From Ligilactobacillus ubinensis (lineage in GTDB: Bacteria; Bacillota; Bacilli; Lactobacillales; Lactobacillaceae): a DNA stretch of 64,000 bases. The stretch lies in assembly GCF_024160875.1 (NCBI RefSeq), contig NZ_JAIULA010000014.1, positions 1 to 64,000 of the forward strand, in the 5' to 3' direction. Below the pieces are notes generated by a model. The model had not been told where the DNA came from. It was given only the letters and a program-made list of their open reading frames with translations, and ran no database searches. Positions 25,695 to 35,017 of this stretch are shown one piece after another. The first letter of the stretch is position 1. Each line of letters begins with the position of its first letter. A program made the position numbers and the translations under genes.

Positions 25695-25943
25695 TTATTT
25701 CTCCTCTAAAAACTGTATTTTAGAATAACTAATAACTATTTTTTGTTTCATATCCATTGCCGTCATCGTTTTAGCAAATTCCTTATCAAAAACTAGGATT
25801 GCTGAATTCTTTAATTGTTTTTCAACTGTTCCGACAAAGTGATGGCGATGAAAGGTAAATGCCACATGTGAACCCTTGACAAAAGGTTTTCCTAGTTCGC
25901 TTACCTCTATCTCTTTGACATTTGTCCTACTTTTTTCGCTCAT
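25695..25943 (-). CDS. small DUF2187-like protein
   Basis: An 82-residue soluble protein. The core (KGSHVAFTFHRHHFVGTVEK, then ILVFDKEF and KIVISYSKIQ) looks like the small beta-barrel of DUF2187, a family with no known function in Firmicutes. GAGGAGG lies 8 bases before ATG 25943; the longer frame upstream is not supported. It is a single gene with its own terminator. Confidence 0.7.
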   Translation of the reverse strand: MSEKSRTNVKEIEVSELGKPFVKGSHVAFTFHRHHFVGTVEKQLKNSAILVFDKEFAKTMTAMDMKQKIVISYSKIQFLEEK

Positions 25944-26115
25944 TAATTTTCCTCCTCGAATATGAAAAACAACTGTAACAATTCTTGTAACCTCTTTATT
26001 ATAACTCATTTTGCGTGTTAATAGCTATCAATGCGATTTTCTCACTCAAATTGCCAACAAAAAAAGCCGCAGAAAACCTACTTAAATAGATTTTTTACGA
26101 CATTTTTTACAATTT

Positions 26116-29103
26116 CTAATTTTGTTTTTGATAGTTGTTAATATCTACTTCTTCAACATAGTTAACACTTGGACGCACAATGTGCATAGCAGCATACAAG
26201 AGAATTAACGAAACAATGATAAATATCCACTCGACCGTGAACGACGTCAGCATTTGACCTGAACCTAAACCTGATGTCAGAGCCTGACGGAAGCCATATA
26301 CAGAATAGGTCATTGGTAAGAATGGGTTAATTGCTTGGAAGAATCCATTCATACCCTTAGTTATTTCAATTGGGAATGAACCACCACTGGCACCTAATTG
26401 AAGAACTAATAAGACCATACATACGAAACGACCTGGGTTTTGGAATGCTACCGAGAAGAACATAATCAAGTACATCATCGCAAGTGAGAAGAAGATCCCG
26501 TTAGCTAACATTGCTGCTAAATTATCTGGTTTCAATCCAACTGCTACCATTAATAGACTTTCTAACACAGCATTTCCAATAGCAACTAAGCCACCTAATG
26601 TTACTTTAGCTAAGAACCATTCTGTTGCTGTTTCATCTTCTGTTTCAAGACGACGAATTGGGTAAACCAAGTTGAAGACCATTGCTCCGACAAATAGAGC
26701 TACAGATAACATATATGGAGCAAGAGCATAGCCATAGTTTGGAACATAACTATAATGTTTAGCCGACAAATTAGATGGTGCTGCAAACATTGAAGCATTT
26801 TTATTAGTCAATTTAACTGAGTTAATTGTATTTGCACCACTCTTCAAACTCTTAGCTAACTTCTTGTTACCCTTTTGAATTTTCTTAGAGCCTGAAGACA
26901 ATGTATCATTATTAGCAACTAATTGCGATGTCCCTGAAGCAAGCTGGTTAACACCACTTGATAGAGTTGGAACTTCACTATTCAAGGTACCTAATCCACT
27001 GCTTAATTGGTTTGCACCAGATGTTAAAGTACTGTTATTAGATGCTAATGTTGCTGTCCCTGATGCTAATGTTGAGATTCCACTTACAAGGGTTGGCACG
27101 TTTGAGTTAAGCGTCCCTAGACCACTTGAGAGTTGTGAAGCTCCACTTATTAAAGCTTGAGAGTTAGCATTTAATGTGCTTGAACCAGCAAATAATGTCG
27201 ATATTCCAGACGTTAATGTTGGAACTTGACTATTTAATGATGTTAACCCTGAATTAAGTGTAGATGCACCGCTAGATAATTCAGAAGATGTACTATCAAG
27301 AGAGCTTGCCCCGCTTGACAATTTATCTACTCCTTCTGTATAGCTATTAACGCCACTAATCAATTCATTTATATTTGTGCCTGTAGCATTTTCAGCTACA
27401 GCTGCTGCAATTTTTGATTCATCTGTCAAAGTCGTAATATCAAAATTGGAAGTGTTCCCTACACTTGTATTCAATTTTTCAGCCGTATCTACTGAAGATT
27501 GTGAAAGTTTACTTAACTTAGTAACACTTGTAGATAACTTTCCAAGATTATCTGAAGCAGTAGCTAATTCTTCTAATTTTTCTTTCGTTAAATCAGCATT
27601 CGCCATCAAAGTATTCAAATCATCTATAGCATTTTTGATATTATCTATATCAATTCCTGATAGACTATTTTGTAAGGTTTGCAATTCCTGTAAATTACTA
27701 TTATTGCTATTAGCAATAGTTGAAACAGCTGCTTTATCTGAATCACTCAAACTAGAATCTGATTGTAATATTTGAACTGCTGCTGCAATGTTTTTACTAT
27801 TTGAGCCTATACTTTGTAACCCCGTTGAGACAGTATCTAAACTCTGCTCTAAGTTACTTAAACTACTAAGCGTAGTACTGTATGTTTGATAATAAGTAGC
27901 TAGATTTTGTAACATAGTTATAGCTGATTGTAAATCTGCTATATTGCTAGATGATAACCCCTCGTTAATTTGGCTAATACCACTATTTATTAATTCATTA
28001 GTAATATATAGTGCAGATGCTGCCTTAGGAAGATCTTCCAAATTAGCAACACCTTTTCTTAAGGACTCAGAATTTGAACTTGCACTTGATAATCCCTTAC
28101 TAATAGTAGATACACCTGTAAAATACTGATTTAGATAAGAATTTAAATTAGTAGAACCAGTAGCTAAACTACTTATGCCACTACTCAATGCACCCGTTTT
28201 ACTATTTAATGTACTCAATCCTGAATTTACTTGACTTACTCCATTTGTATATGTTGTAATTCCACTGGATAATGTATTTGAGCCTGTAGCTAGCTTACTT
28301 ACTCCACTAGCTAGTGTGCCTGTACTACTATTAAGTTTTTGCACACCTGTATTAACAGTTGCGACACCATTTGTATAAGTTGTAAGTCCGCTAGCTAATG
28401 TGCTTGCACCTGTAGCCAGTTTTTGCACACCTGTAGCTAGTGGTTCAACACCTGTTTGTAATTCAATAACTCCATCGTTAACCTTTGTTACACCAGCTGT
28501 ATAGGTATTTATACCATTAGTCAACGTTTTAGAACCATTCGCTAGTTTCTTTGAACCTGTCGCGGCTTTCGTAAACCCTTTACCGACCTTTTTCACTAAT
28601 GTAAACATCGTATTTGCATATGCTGTTGATACTGTTTTACGAATACCACTATTCAATTGTGTTACTGCTGTTGTTGAAATAACTTTACCAATATAATTTA
28701 ACGAATCATTTGTTTTATAAGTTAATTTCATTTTTTTAGGATTGCTCTTCAAAACCGTTGTTGCATTTTTAGAGAAATTCTTAGGAATAGTTATTACCAT
28801 ATAATATTTTTTATGGCTTAACCCTTCCTGTGCTTTTTTAGCTGAAACAAAATGCCAATCTAAATCGTCATTCTTTTTCAATTTTTTGACCAAGTTATCC
28901 CCAACTTGAAACTTTTTTCCTTTGTAATAAGCCGTCTGGTCCTTGTTGACAACTGCAACTGGTAAATAACGTGTGTTACCATAAGGATTCCAAACTGACT
29001 TTAAGAAGAATAATGAATAAAGAAACGGTAACGTCATAATACCCAAAATAGTAGCTATCAATATCTTATGACGTTTTAAATTTCTAAATTCTTCAATAAT
29101 CAT
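26116..29103 (-). CDS. YhgE/Pip-family giant membrane protein (ABC-2-like)
   Basis: A 995-residue protein. One N-terminal helix (about 15-36) starts the YhgE/Pip N-terminal domain. A long extracellular region follows with two blocks of short repeats (about 185-350 and 590-745; units such as LASGLTTYTNGV and VQKLNSSTGTLASG). Five helices (about 790-985) form an ABC-2-type membrane domain. The family includes a phage-infection protein of lactococci, and the membrane part resembles EsaA-like and MmpL-like exporters. The start is ATG 29103 or TTG 29109; GAGGGGG spacing slightly favours TTG. Confidence 0.88.
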   Translation of the reverse strand: MIIEEFRNLKRHKILIATILGIMTLPFLYSLFFLKSVWNPYGNTRYLPVAVVNKDQTAYYKGKKFQVGDNLVKKLKKNDDLDWHFVSAKKAQEGLSHKKYYMVITIPKNFSKNATTVLKSNPKKMKLTYKTNDSLNYIGKVISTTAVTQLNSGIRKTVSTAYANTMFTLVKKVGKGFTKAATGSKKLANGSKTLTNGINTYTAGVTKVNDGVIELQTGVEPLATGVQKLATGASTLASGLTTYTNGVATVNTGVQKLNSSTGTLASGVSKLATGSNTLSSGITTYTNGVSQVNSGLSTLNSKTGALSSGISSLATGSTNLNSYLNQYFTGVSTISKGLSSASSNSESLRKGVANLEDLPKAASALYITNELINSGISQINEGLSSSNIADLQSAITMLQNLATYYQTYSTTLSSLSNLEQSLDTVSTGLQSIGSNSKNIAAAVQILQSDSSLSDSDKAAVSTIANSNNSNLQELQTLQNSLSGIDIDNIKNAIDDLNTLMANADLTKEKLEELATASDNLGKLSTSVTKLSKLSQSSVDTAEKLNTSVGNTSNFDITTLTDESKIAAAVAENATGTNINELISGVNSYTEGVDKLSSGASSLDSTSSELSSGASTLNSGLTSLNSQVPTLTSGISTLFAGSSTLNANSQALISGASQLSSGLGTLNSNVPTLVSGISTLASGTATLASNNSTLTSGANQLSSGLGTLNSEVPTLSSGVNQLASGTSQLVANNDTLSSGSKKIQKGNKKLAKSLKSGANTINSVKLTNKNASMFAAPSNLSAKHYSYVPNYGYALAPYMLSVALFVGAMVFNLVYPIRRLETEDETATEWFLAKVTLGGLVAIGNAVLESLLMVAVGLKPDNLAAMLANGIFFSLAMMYLIMFFSVAFQNPGRFVCMVLLVLQLGASGGSFPIEITKGMNGFFQAINPFLPMTYSVYGFRQALTSGLGSGQMLTSFTVEWIFIIVSLILLYAAMHIVRPSVNYVEEVDINNYQKQN

Positions 29104-29282
29104 TCTCAAAGCGTATTGCCCCCTCAATTATTTTTTTGTTATCTCTATTAATATATCATAATATACGCTTAATGTTTTAAAAACTCAAAGAACGAAATGA
29201 ACCATCTGTCGCAAAAATACTTTTTCCATAATAATAAACAAATACTTATTTTAGCTAATAAATAAATGCTTATTTTACACAA

Positions 29283-29330
29283 AAAAATCTAGGCTGTACT
29301 CGAAGTAACTCCAGCCTAGATTCTTTATTG
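29283..29330 (-). terminator. terminator of dacA
   Basis: AATCTAGGCTG (29287-29297) pairs with CAGCCTAGATT (29312-29322). It is followed on the minus strand by a T/A-rich tail, directly after the carboxypeptidase stop. Confidence 0.85.
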
Positions 29331-29341
29331 AGTAAATTTTT

Positions 29342-30682
29342 TTACTTAAATAGTCCAGTAATTGCGCGCCAACCTATTACAAAAATATTTGCTTTACTTG
29401 TTGCTGACTTAGTTACTGCATTTGTTTTCAAGCTTGTAGAACCATCTAAGAAGTATAACGACTGTCCTTTAACCTTGAAGGAATATGTTCCAACAGTCTC
29501 ACCCTTCTTCAACGGTGCTTGTAATCCACTGTCTTTATATAGACTCTTCTTGCCAGAAACTGAAGCTGTCAAGTTTGATGAAGATGTACTATTCTTTAAC
29601 CAAATATGTGTAGCTGTTCCTGTTGCAACATTTGTTGTCAATGTTTTACCATCATGAACTGGTAATGTCTTAGCAGAGGAATACGTGCTCCCTGAATTAA
29701 TCTTCGTGTAGGTATAATTATTATATACATATGACATTAATTTTTGCGTTTGAACAAAACGTGATGTATCTGTATCACTTGTATGCTGTGCACCTAAGAC
29801 AACTGTAATAATACGATGTCCATCCTTGTTAACAGTCCCTGTAAAACATGCACCCGCTGTATCAGAAGTTCCTGTCTTTAGCCCATCAACTGGTAGTTCC
29901 GAATATGATTTAGCTAAACCTTTTAACATCCAATTCCAGTTAGACATTAATGTTTTGCCTGTACCGTTGTTAAAGTACTTCTTGGTAATCGAAGTTGTTT
30001 TTAAAACTTCTGGATATTTCTTCAATAATTTTGTAGCAATAATTGCCATATCTTTAGCTGAGAATTTGTTTTCTGCTGTACTTGAAGCGCCTGGGTAAGC
30101 AGCATCACCTACTTCACCATTAGTTAAACCATTAGCCGTATAGATTGATGCATCTGTAATTCCAAATTCTTTAGCCTGTTTACGCATCATATTAATAAAG
30201 TTCTTATATGAGTTGCCGCCTACTTTGTAAGCTAAAGCCATCGTTGCACCATTAGCCGAATAAATCAACATAGCTTGATATAATGATCTTACTGTATAAC
30301 TATGTCCGCTTTCTAAAGGTACATTAGATAGGCTTGTATCTTGGCTGACTGATTGGGCTGCAGAATCAGGTGTTATTTTTTGATCCCACGATAACTTGCC
30401 CGAGTGAATAGCCTTTAAAATAAGGTATGTAGTTAATAGTTTTGACATTGAAGCAACTGGCAATGCGGTTTCCGCGTTCTTTGAGTATAAAACCTGGCCT
30501 GTTTTAGCATCAACTGCAATAGCAGCTTTAACATCCAAACTAAGTGAACTATCACTATTTGATGATAATGAAGCTGCCGAGACAGATGCTATTCCTCCAA
30601 ATCCAGCGGCACCAGCTGTAAATAAGGTTACACCTGTTATTATGCCAATAAATGTTTTTTTCAAATTTTTGAAAAATTTCAT
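29342..30682 (-). CDS. dacA: D-alanyl-D-alanine carboxypeptidase, PBP5 type (S11)
   Basis: Trims the terminal D-Ala from peptidoglycan stem peptides outside the cell. The 446-residue protein has a signal peptide (about 1-37), then the penicillin-binding domain with S78-M-S-K81, S142-A-N144 and K269-T-G271, all three catalytic motifs intact. A PBP5 C-terminal domain covers about 315-410, and a final hydrophobic/basic helix (FVIGWRAITGLFK) fits membrane anchoring. GAGAGG lies 9 bases before ATG 30682. It follows the two-component system by 113 bases, so it may be its target or operon partner. Confidence 0.95.
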   Translation of the reverse strand: MKFFKNLKKTFIGIITGVTLFTAGAAGFGGIASVSAASLSSNSDSSLSLDVKAAIAVDAKTGQVLYSKNAETALPVASMSKLLTTYLILKAIHSGKLSWDQKITPDSAAQSVSQDTSLSNVPLESGHSYTVRSLYQAMLIYSANGATMALAYKVGGNSYKNFINMMRKQAKEFGITDASIYTANGLTNGEVGDAAYPGASSTAENKFSAKDMAIIATKLLKKYPEVLKTTSITKKYFNNGTGKTLMSNWNWMLKGLAKSYSELPVDGLKTGTSDTAGACFTGTVNKDGHRIITVVLGAQHTSDTDTSRFVQTQKLMSYVYNNYTYTKINSGSTYSSAKTLPVHDGKTLTTNVATGTATHIWLKNSTSSSNLTASVSGKKSLYKDSGLQAPLKKGETVGTYSFKVKGQSLYFLDGSTSLKTNAVTKSATSKANIFVIGWRAITGLFK

Positions 30683-30795
30683 AATATTGTTCCTCTCCAT
30701 AAATGATTTCAAGTACTAGCATACCCAAAAAAGCTCGGGCATTCAAGCTTAAATCGATTAATTAAATAATCTTAATATAAGCTTATCCGAACTTT

Positions 30796-31959
30796 TTAAC
30801 TATTATTTTCTTTTCTTACAATTTTATCACTGTGATTAACTGGAAAATGCATAATAAAGCTTGTTAATTTCTCGTTTGAAGTTACATAGATATATCCATG
30901 ATGCATCTCAACAATTCCATGAGCAATCGCCAAACCCAAGCCCGTTCCTCCAGTTTCCTTTGACCGCGATCTTTCAACACGATAGAAACGTTCAAATACC
31001 TGATTTAAAGCTTTCTGTGGAATTGGCTGTCCGTCATTTGAAACACTTACTTCAAGTTCCTTACTAGAAATACTCTCAACTTTAAGAATGATATTCTTTC
31101 CACCCTTGCCATACTTCAAGGCATTTGAAACAAGATTATTAAATACGCGTACCAACTTTTCTGGGTCTGCTTCCATCATTACCGGCTTATCTGGAACTTG
31201 AACCTTAATTTGCATCTGCTTTTTCTTTGCTTCAAGCTCAAAGCTTATGCTCAATTGTTCTAGCATCGCACCCATATCAATTCTTGTCGTATTCAACGGG
31301 CGATCAGCTTGTCTTACTTTAGTATATTCAAATAAATCATCTACTAAAACCTTCATCTGTCCTGCTTTAACATAGGCTGTATGTGTGTATTTTAAGATTT
31401 CTTCTTCACTATGATATTGCTTGTTTTCAATCAAACCTAAATAACCAATAATTGAAGTTAAGGGTGTTCGTATATCATGACTAACATTTGTAATTAATTC
31501 ATCTTTAGAACGCTCAATTTTCCGTTCTTCTTCCATTGACTTAATTGTACTATCTACTAATGCATTCACACTAGAAACTACTCGTTGCATCTGGCCTTTT
31601 AAAGTGAAAGGAATTCGATGACTAAAATGTCCTGAAGCAATATAATGCAATTCTACAATAATATGGCGCAACTGCATCTGACTATAACGCCGCATTAAGC
31701 GCCAATATAAAATGAAGCAATCAATTACCACCATCACTAACATAAAAATCCAACCCCAACTCCAAATCTGAATATTGTTAGGGCCAAATTTTAAAGACAT
31801 TTTTATCTGAAAAATGCCGCTACGCAATCCTGGATTACTCGCAATTATTTGATTCAAGATTACATATATTGACATATTTAAAAGTAACAGCAAGATAATA
31901 GTAACAACACCTTCACCAAACAACTCACTTTTCTCACGTGCTGTTAATTTAAACTTCAC
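30796..31959 (-). CDS. sensor histidine kinase
   Basis: A 387-residue kinase. Two membrane helices (about 17-38 and 68-90) flank a short extracellular loop of about 30 residues. A HAMP-like region (about 90-145) precedes the H box NVSHDIRTPLTSIIGYL with phospho-acceptor H161. The N box (NNLVSNALKYG) and the G2 motif (GGTGLGLAIAHGIVE) follow near the C-terminus. The short sensor loop is like VanS-type and wall-stress kinases. It is encoded 20 bases after its response regulator, ahead of dacA. Confidence 0.93.
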   Translation of the reverse strand: MKFKLTAREKSELFGEGVVTIILLLLLNMSIYVILNQIIASNPGLRSGIFQIKMSLKFGPNNIQIWSWGWIFMLVMVVIDCFILYWRLMRRYSQMQLRHIIVELHYIASGHFSHRIPFTLKGQMQRVVSSVNALVDSTIKSMEEERKIERSKDELITNVSHDIRTPLTSIIGYLGLIENKQYHSEEEILKYTHTAYVKAGQMKVLVDDLFEYTKVRQADRPLNTTRIDMGAMLEQLSISFELEAKKKQMQIKVQVPDKPVMMEADPEKLVRVFNNLVSNALKYGKGGKNIILKVESISSKELEVSVSNDGQPIPQKALNQVFERFYRVERSRSKETGGTGLGLAIAHGIVEMHHGYIYVTSNEKLTSFIMHFPVNHSDKIVRKENNS

Positions 31960-31979
31960 TTAAAAAAGCCTCCCCTTTT

Positions 31980-32669
31980 TTAACGTGCTTCGATTTTATA
32001 ACCAACACCCCAAACAGTTTGGATAACCTTTTCACCATTTGTAGCTTCTTCAATCTTATCCCGCAAATGACTAACATGAACCATAACCGTCTTAGCTGAA
32101 ACAACAGATTCTTGTTGCCAAACACGTTCAAAAATTTCATCTGCTGAAAATACTCTATTAGGATGGCTCGCCAATAAGTATAAAATTCCAAATTCAAGTG
32201 CTGTTAATTGGATAGAATTACCACCAACTGTTTCGACTTCATGTGAGTCTTTTTTGATAACCAGTGGCCCAATTTCAATTTGGTCCGGTTCATCATTTTT
32301 AACATCATGCTGTGATCGTCTTAATAATGAACGTACTCGTGCCATTACTTCTAGTGGATTGAATGGTTTAGTAACATAGTCATCGGCGCCTTGAATTAAT
32401 CCTTGAATTTTATCTAAATCATCCGTTTTAGCAGATAACATCAACACTGGAATTTGTGATTCTTTTCTCACCTCACGGACGACTGAAAGTCCATCCATTT
32501 GTGGCATCATAATATCAAGAATCATTAATCCAATATCTGGATTTGTATTTAATTTTGTGATAGCTTCTTTACCGTTATAGGCCTTTTCAACTTCATAGCC
32601 TTCATTGTTAATATATATGCTAAGTAATTCAACTATATCTTTGTCGTCATCTACAACTAAAATTTTCAT
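31980..32669 (-). CDS. response regulator, OmpR/PhoB family
   Basis: A 229-residue DNA-binding response regulator. The receiver domain (1-115) has D8/D9, phospho-acceptor D52 (MILDIMMPQMDG) and the KP motif (TKPFNPLEV). The C-terminal winged helix (about 130-227) includes FEILYLLASHPNRVFS-like and VHVSHLRDKIE segments. ATG 32669 follows AAGGAGAG; the longer frame is not supported. Similarity is to the VanR/YycF group. Its closeness to a D,D-carboxypeptidase gene suggests cell-wall control; the signal is unknown. Confidence 0.93.
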   Translation of the reverse strand: MKILVVDDDKDIVELLSIYINNEGYEVEKAYNGKEAITKLNTNPDIGLMILDIMMPQMDGLSVVREVRKESQIPVLMLSAKTDDLDKIQGLIQGADDYVTKPFNPLEVMARVRSLLRRSQHDVKNDEPDQIEIGPLVIKKDSHEVETVGGNSIQLTALEFGILYLLASHPNRVFSADEIFERVWQQESVVSAKTVMVHVSHLRDKIEEATNGEKVIQTVWGVGYKIEAR

Positions 32670-32914
32670 AGTCTGGCTCTCCTTTATATAAACTATCGTA
32701 AAAAATCTGCTTTTTAGTACTTTCATTTATTATTTTAACAAATTTCGAAATAATCTTACACAAAGAATCCGTTAAAATCAAGGAATTGCACTGTTATTTC
32801 AGAAAAATTTCAAAATATTTACAAAAAATGCATAAAAGTTTAGAGAAAACTTTTATTAATCACTTCTTAAGTATAACCTACTATAACAATTTAAAACAGC
32901 TTAGTACCACAATA

Positions 32915-32970
32915 AATAAAAATATCGCCCCTCCACACGTTAAAAATAACTTTCTGAAAGGACGATATAT
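32915..32970 (-). terminator. terminator of the opp operon
   Basis: On the minus strand, ATATCGTCCTTTC pairs with GGAGGGGCGATAT and a T run follows, directly after the oppF stop. Confidence 0.7.
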
Positions 32971-32984
32971 TTTAAATTAAAATA

Positions 32985-33941
32985 CTATTTTTGTTCAAAT
33001 TGTGCAGCACGTTCTTTGTACATTGCAATTTCATCTTCTGCACAACGAACAAAGTGATGTGGGGTAATTTCGTGTAATTTACGTGGCTTACCCTCTTTGT
33101 CTTCTTCGATTGATGCGTCATATTCTATTTGCTTACGATTTCTTTCGAATTCGGGATCTGGTACCGGTACGGCTGAAATCAAACTCTTCGTATAATCGTG
33201 TAATGGTTTTAGATATACATCATCAGCTGGTCCAACTTCGAGAAGACGACCATAATGCATAACACCAATTCGATCAGAAATATACTTAACCATCGACAGG
33301 TCATGCGCAATAAACAAATACGTAAGATTACGTTCTTTTTGCAGATCCTTTAATAAGTTAACTACTTGTGCTTGAATCGAAACATCTAAAGCTGAAATAG
33401 GTTCATCAGCAATAATAAATTTAGGTTCAACTGCCAATGCGCGTGCTATACCAATACGTTGCCGCTGTCCACCTGAAAATTCATGTGGATATCGACTAGC
33501 ATGATCTCTATTTAGTCCAACCGTTTCAAGCAACTCTTCTACACGATTGCGTCGTTCTTCTTTGTTCTTCACTAAATGATGAATATCCAAGCCTTCAGCT
33601 ACGATATCTTCAATTGTCATACGTGGATTAAGCGAAGCATATGGATCTTGAAAAATCATTTGCATTTTGCGTGTGAATTCTAGATATTGCTGTTTTGTGT
33701 GCAACTCACTTACATCGTTGCCATCAAAAACAATTTTTCCATCTGTTGGTTTATAAAGATGAATAATACTGCGACCAGTCGTTGTTTTTCCTGAGCCTGA
33801 CTCACCTACTAATCCAAATGTTTCACCTTCATAAATATCAAAAGTAATATCATCGACAGCCTTGACCATATCAGGCTTGCCCACACCGAAATACTGTTTC
33901 AAATGCTTAACTTCGAGAATTTTTTTACGTTGTTCTGGCAT
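32985..33941 (-). CDS. oppF: oligopeptide ABC transporter ATP-binding protein OppF
   Basis: A 318-residue ATPase: Walker A GESGSGKTT, signature FSGGQRQRIGIARAL, Walker B FIIADEPISALD, and the C-terminal oligopeptide-transporter extension (about 240-318, RCAEDEIAMYKERAA). With OppD it powers uptake of peptides delivered by OppA. It is the last gene of oppABCDF, 24 bases after oppD. Confidence 0.95.
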   Translation of the reverse strand: MPEQRKKILEVKHLKQYFGVGKPDMVKAVDDITFDIYEGETFGLVGESGSGKTTTGRSIIHLYKPTDGKIVFDGNDVSELHTKQQYLEFTRKMQMIFQDPYASLNPRMTIEDIVAEGLDIHHLVKNKEERRNRVEELLETVGLNRDHASRYPHEFSGGQRQRIGIARALAVEPKFIIADEPISALDVSIQAQVVNLLKDLQKERNLTYLFIAHDLSMVKYISDRIGVMHYGRLLEVGPADDVYLKPLHDYTKSLISAVPVPDPEFERNRKQIEYDASIEEDKEGKPRKLHEITPHHFVRCAEDEIAMYKERAAQFEQK

Positions 33942-33965
33942 GTGGTTTATTCTTCCTTCCTTGGT

Positions 33966-35009
33966 CTAAATTTCTTTTTTGGCTTCTAATTGTTCAAATA
34001 GCTTTTGGCGGCGAACAATTTCTTCTGGTGGAGTTATTTTTGGAGCATCTGGATGTAATAACCACGTAGCTGCATAATGCGTATCTGAAACTTTGAAAAA
34101 CGGTGGTTGTTTTTCTGCATCAATCTTCATTGCATATGGATTACGTGCTGCAAATGGATCACCAACTGGTGGATCTAATAGATCTGGCGGTGTTCCTGGA
34201 ATTGCCTCTAAATTAGTACTATCTAATGTTGGCATTGAATTCAATAAGCCCCACGTATATGGATGTTTAGGATTATAGAATATTTCATCAACAGAACCGT
34301 ATTCAACTATTTGTCCAGCATACATAACAGCTACTCGATCTGCCATCCCTGCAACAACACCTAAATCGTGTGTTATAAAGATAATCGATGTTTCAATCTT
34401 TTCTTGTAATTCTTTCATCAAATCCAAGATTTGCGCCTGAATTGTTACATCTAACGCAGTTGTTGGTTCATCAGCAATCAATATTTCAGGATAGCATACT
34501 AATGCAATTGCTATCACAATACGTTGGCGTTGTCCACCAGAAAACTGGTGAGGATAGTCATTAATTCTTTTTTCTGCATCGGTAATCCCAACAAGCTTTA
34601 AAATTTCTAATGCTTGTGCTAAAGCTTTTTTCTTTTCTACTTTTTTATGCTTCATTAAAGGTTCAGCAATCTGACGGCCAATTTTCATTGTAGGATCAAG
34701 TGATGTCATTGGATCCTGAAAAATCATCGCAATATCCTTACCACGAATATTTTGCATTTCTTTTTCGGTCTTTTTCAAAAGATCTTCATCATGAAAAAGT
34801 ATTTGACCACCTTTAACAAGTGCATTATTAGCTAAAAGCCCCATTAAACTTTTAGTTGTAACTGATTTACCAGAACCTGACTCGCCCACAATTGCAAGTG
34901 TTTCGCCCTTATCCAAGTGAAAACTAACATCACGAATAGCTTTAACTTCACCCGCATATGTGTGAAAGTCAATTTCTAGGTTTTTAACATCTAAAATTCT
35001 TTCGCCCAT
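33966..35009 (-). CDS. oppD: oligopeptide ABC transporter ATP-binding protein OppD
   Basis: A 347-residue ATPase with Walker A GESGSGKS, signature FSGGQRQRIVIAIAL and Walker B ILIADEPTTALD. The C-terminal oligo_HPY extension has YTWGLLNSMPTLDS and the PGTPPDLLDPPVGDPFAARNP stretch. The latter normally runs on to a four-cysteine Fe-S-like cluster in enterobacterial OppD/DppD, but no such cysteines are present here. It starts 8 bases after the oppC stop. Confidence 0.95.
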   Translation of the reverse strand: MGERILDVKNLEIDFHTYAGEVKAIRDVSFHLDKGETLAIVGESGSGKSVTTKSLMGLLANNALVKGGQILFHDEDLLKKTEKEMQNIRGKDIAMIFQDPMTSLDPTMKIGRQIAEPLMKHKKVEKKKALAQALEILKLVGITDAEKRINDYPHQFSGGQRQRIVIAIALVCYPEILIADEPTTALDVTIQAQILDLMKELQEKIETSIIFITHDLGVVAGMADRVAVMYAGQIVEYGSVDEIFYNPKHPYTWGLLNSMPTLDSTNLEAIPGTPPDLLDPPVGDPFAARNPYAMKIDAEKQPPFFKVSDTHYAATWLLHPDAPKITPPEEIVRRQKLFEQLEAKKEI

Positions 35010-35017
35010 AATACAAC

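Noticed and set aside
27377-28129. Plus-strand open frames opposite the YhgE repeat region
   Set aside because: They are shadows of the repeated Ser/Gly/Asn-rich coding strand, short, and without ribosome sites.
30700-30765. AAGCT-N-AGCTT repeat upstream of dacA
   Set aside because: The stem is only five bases; it is too weak to call as a terminator or operator.
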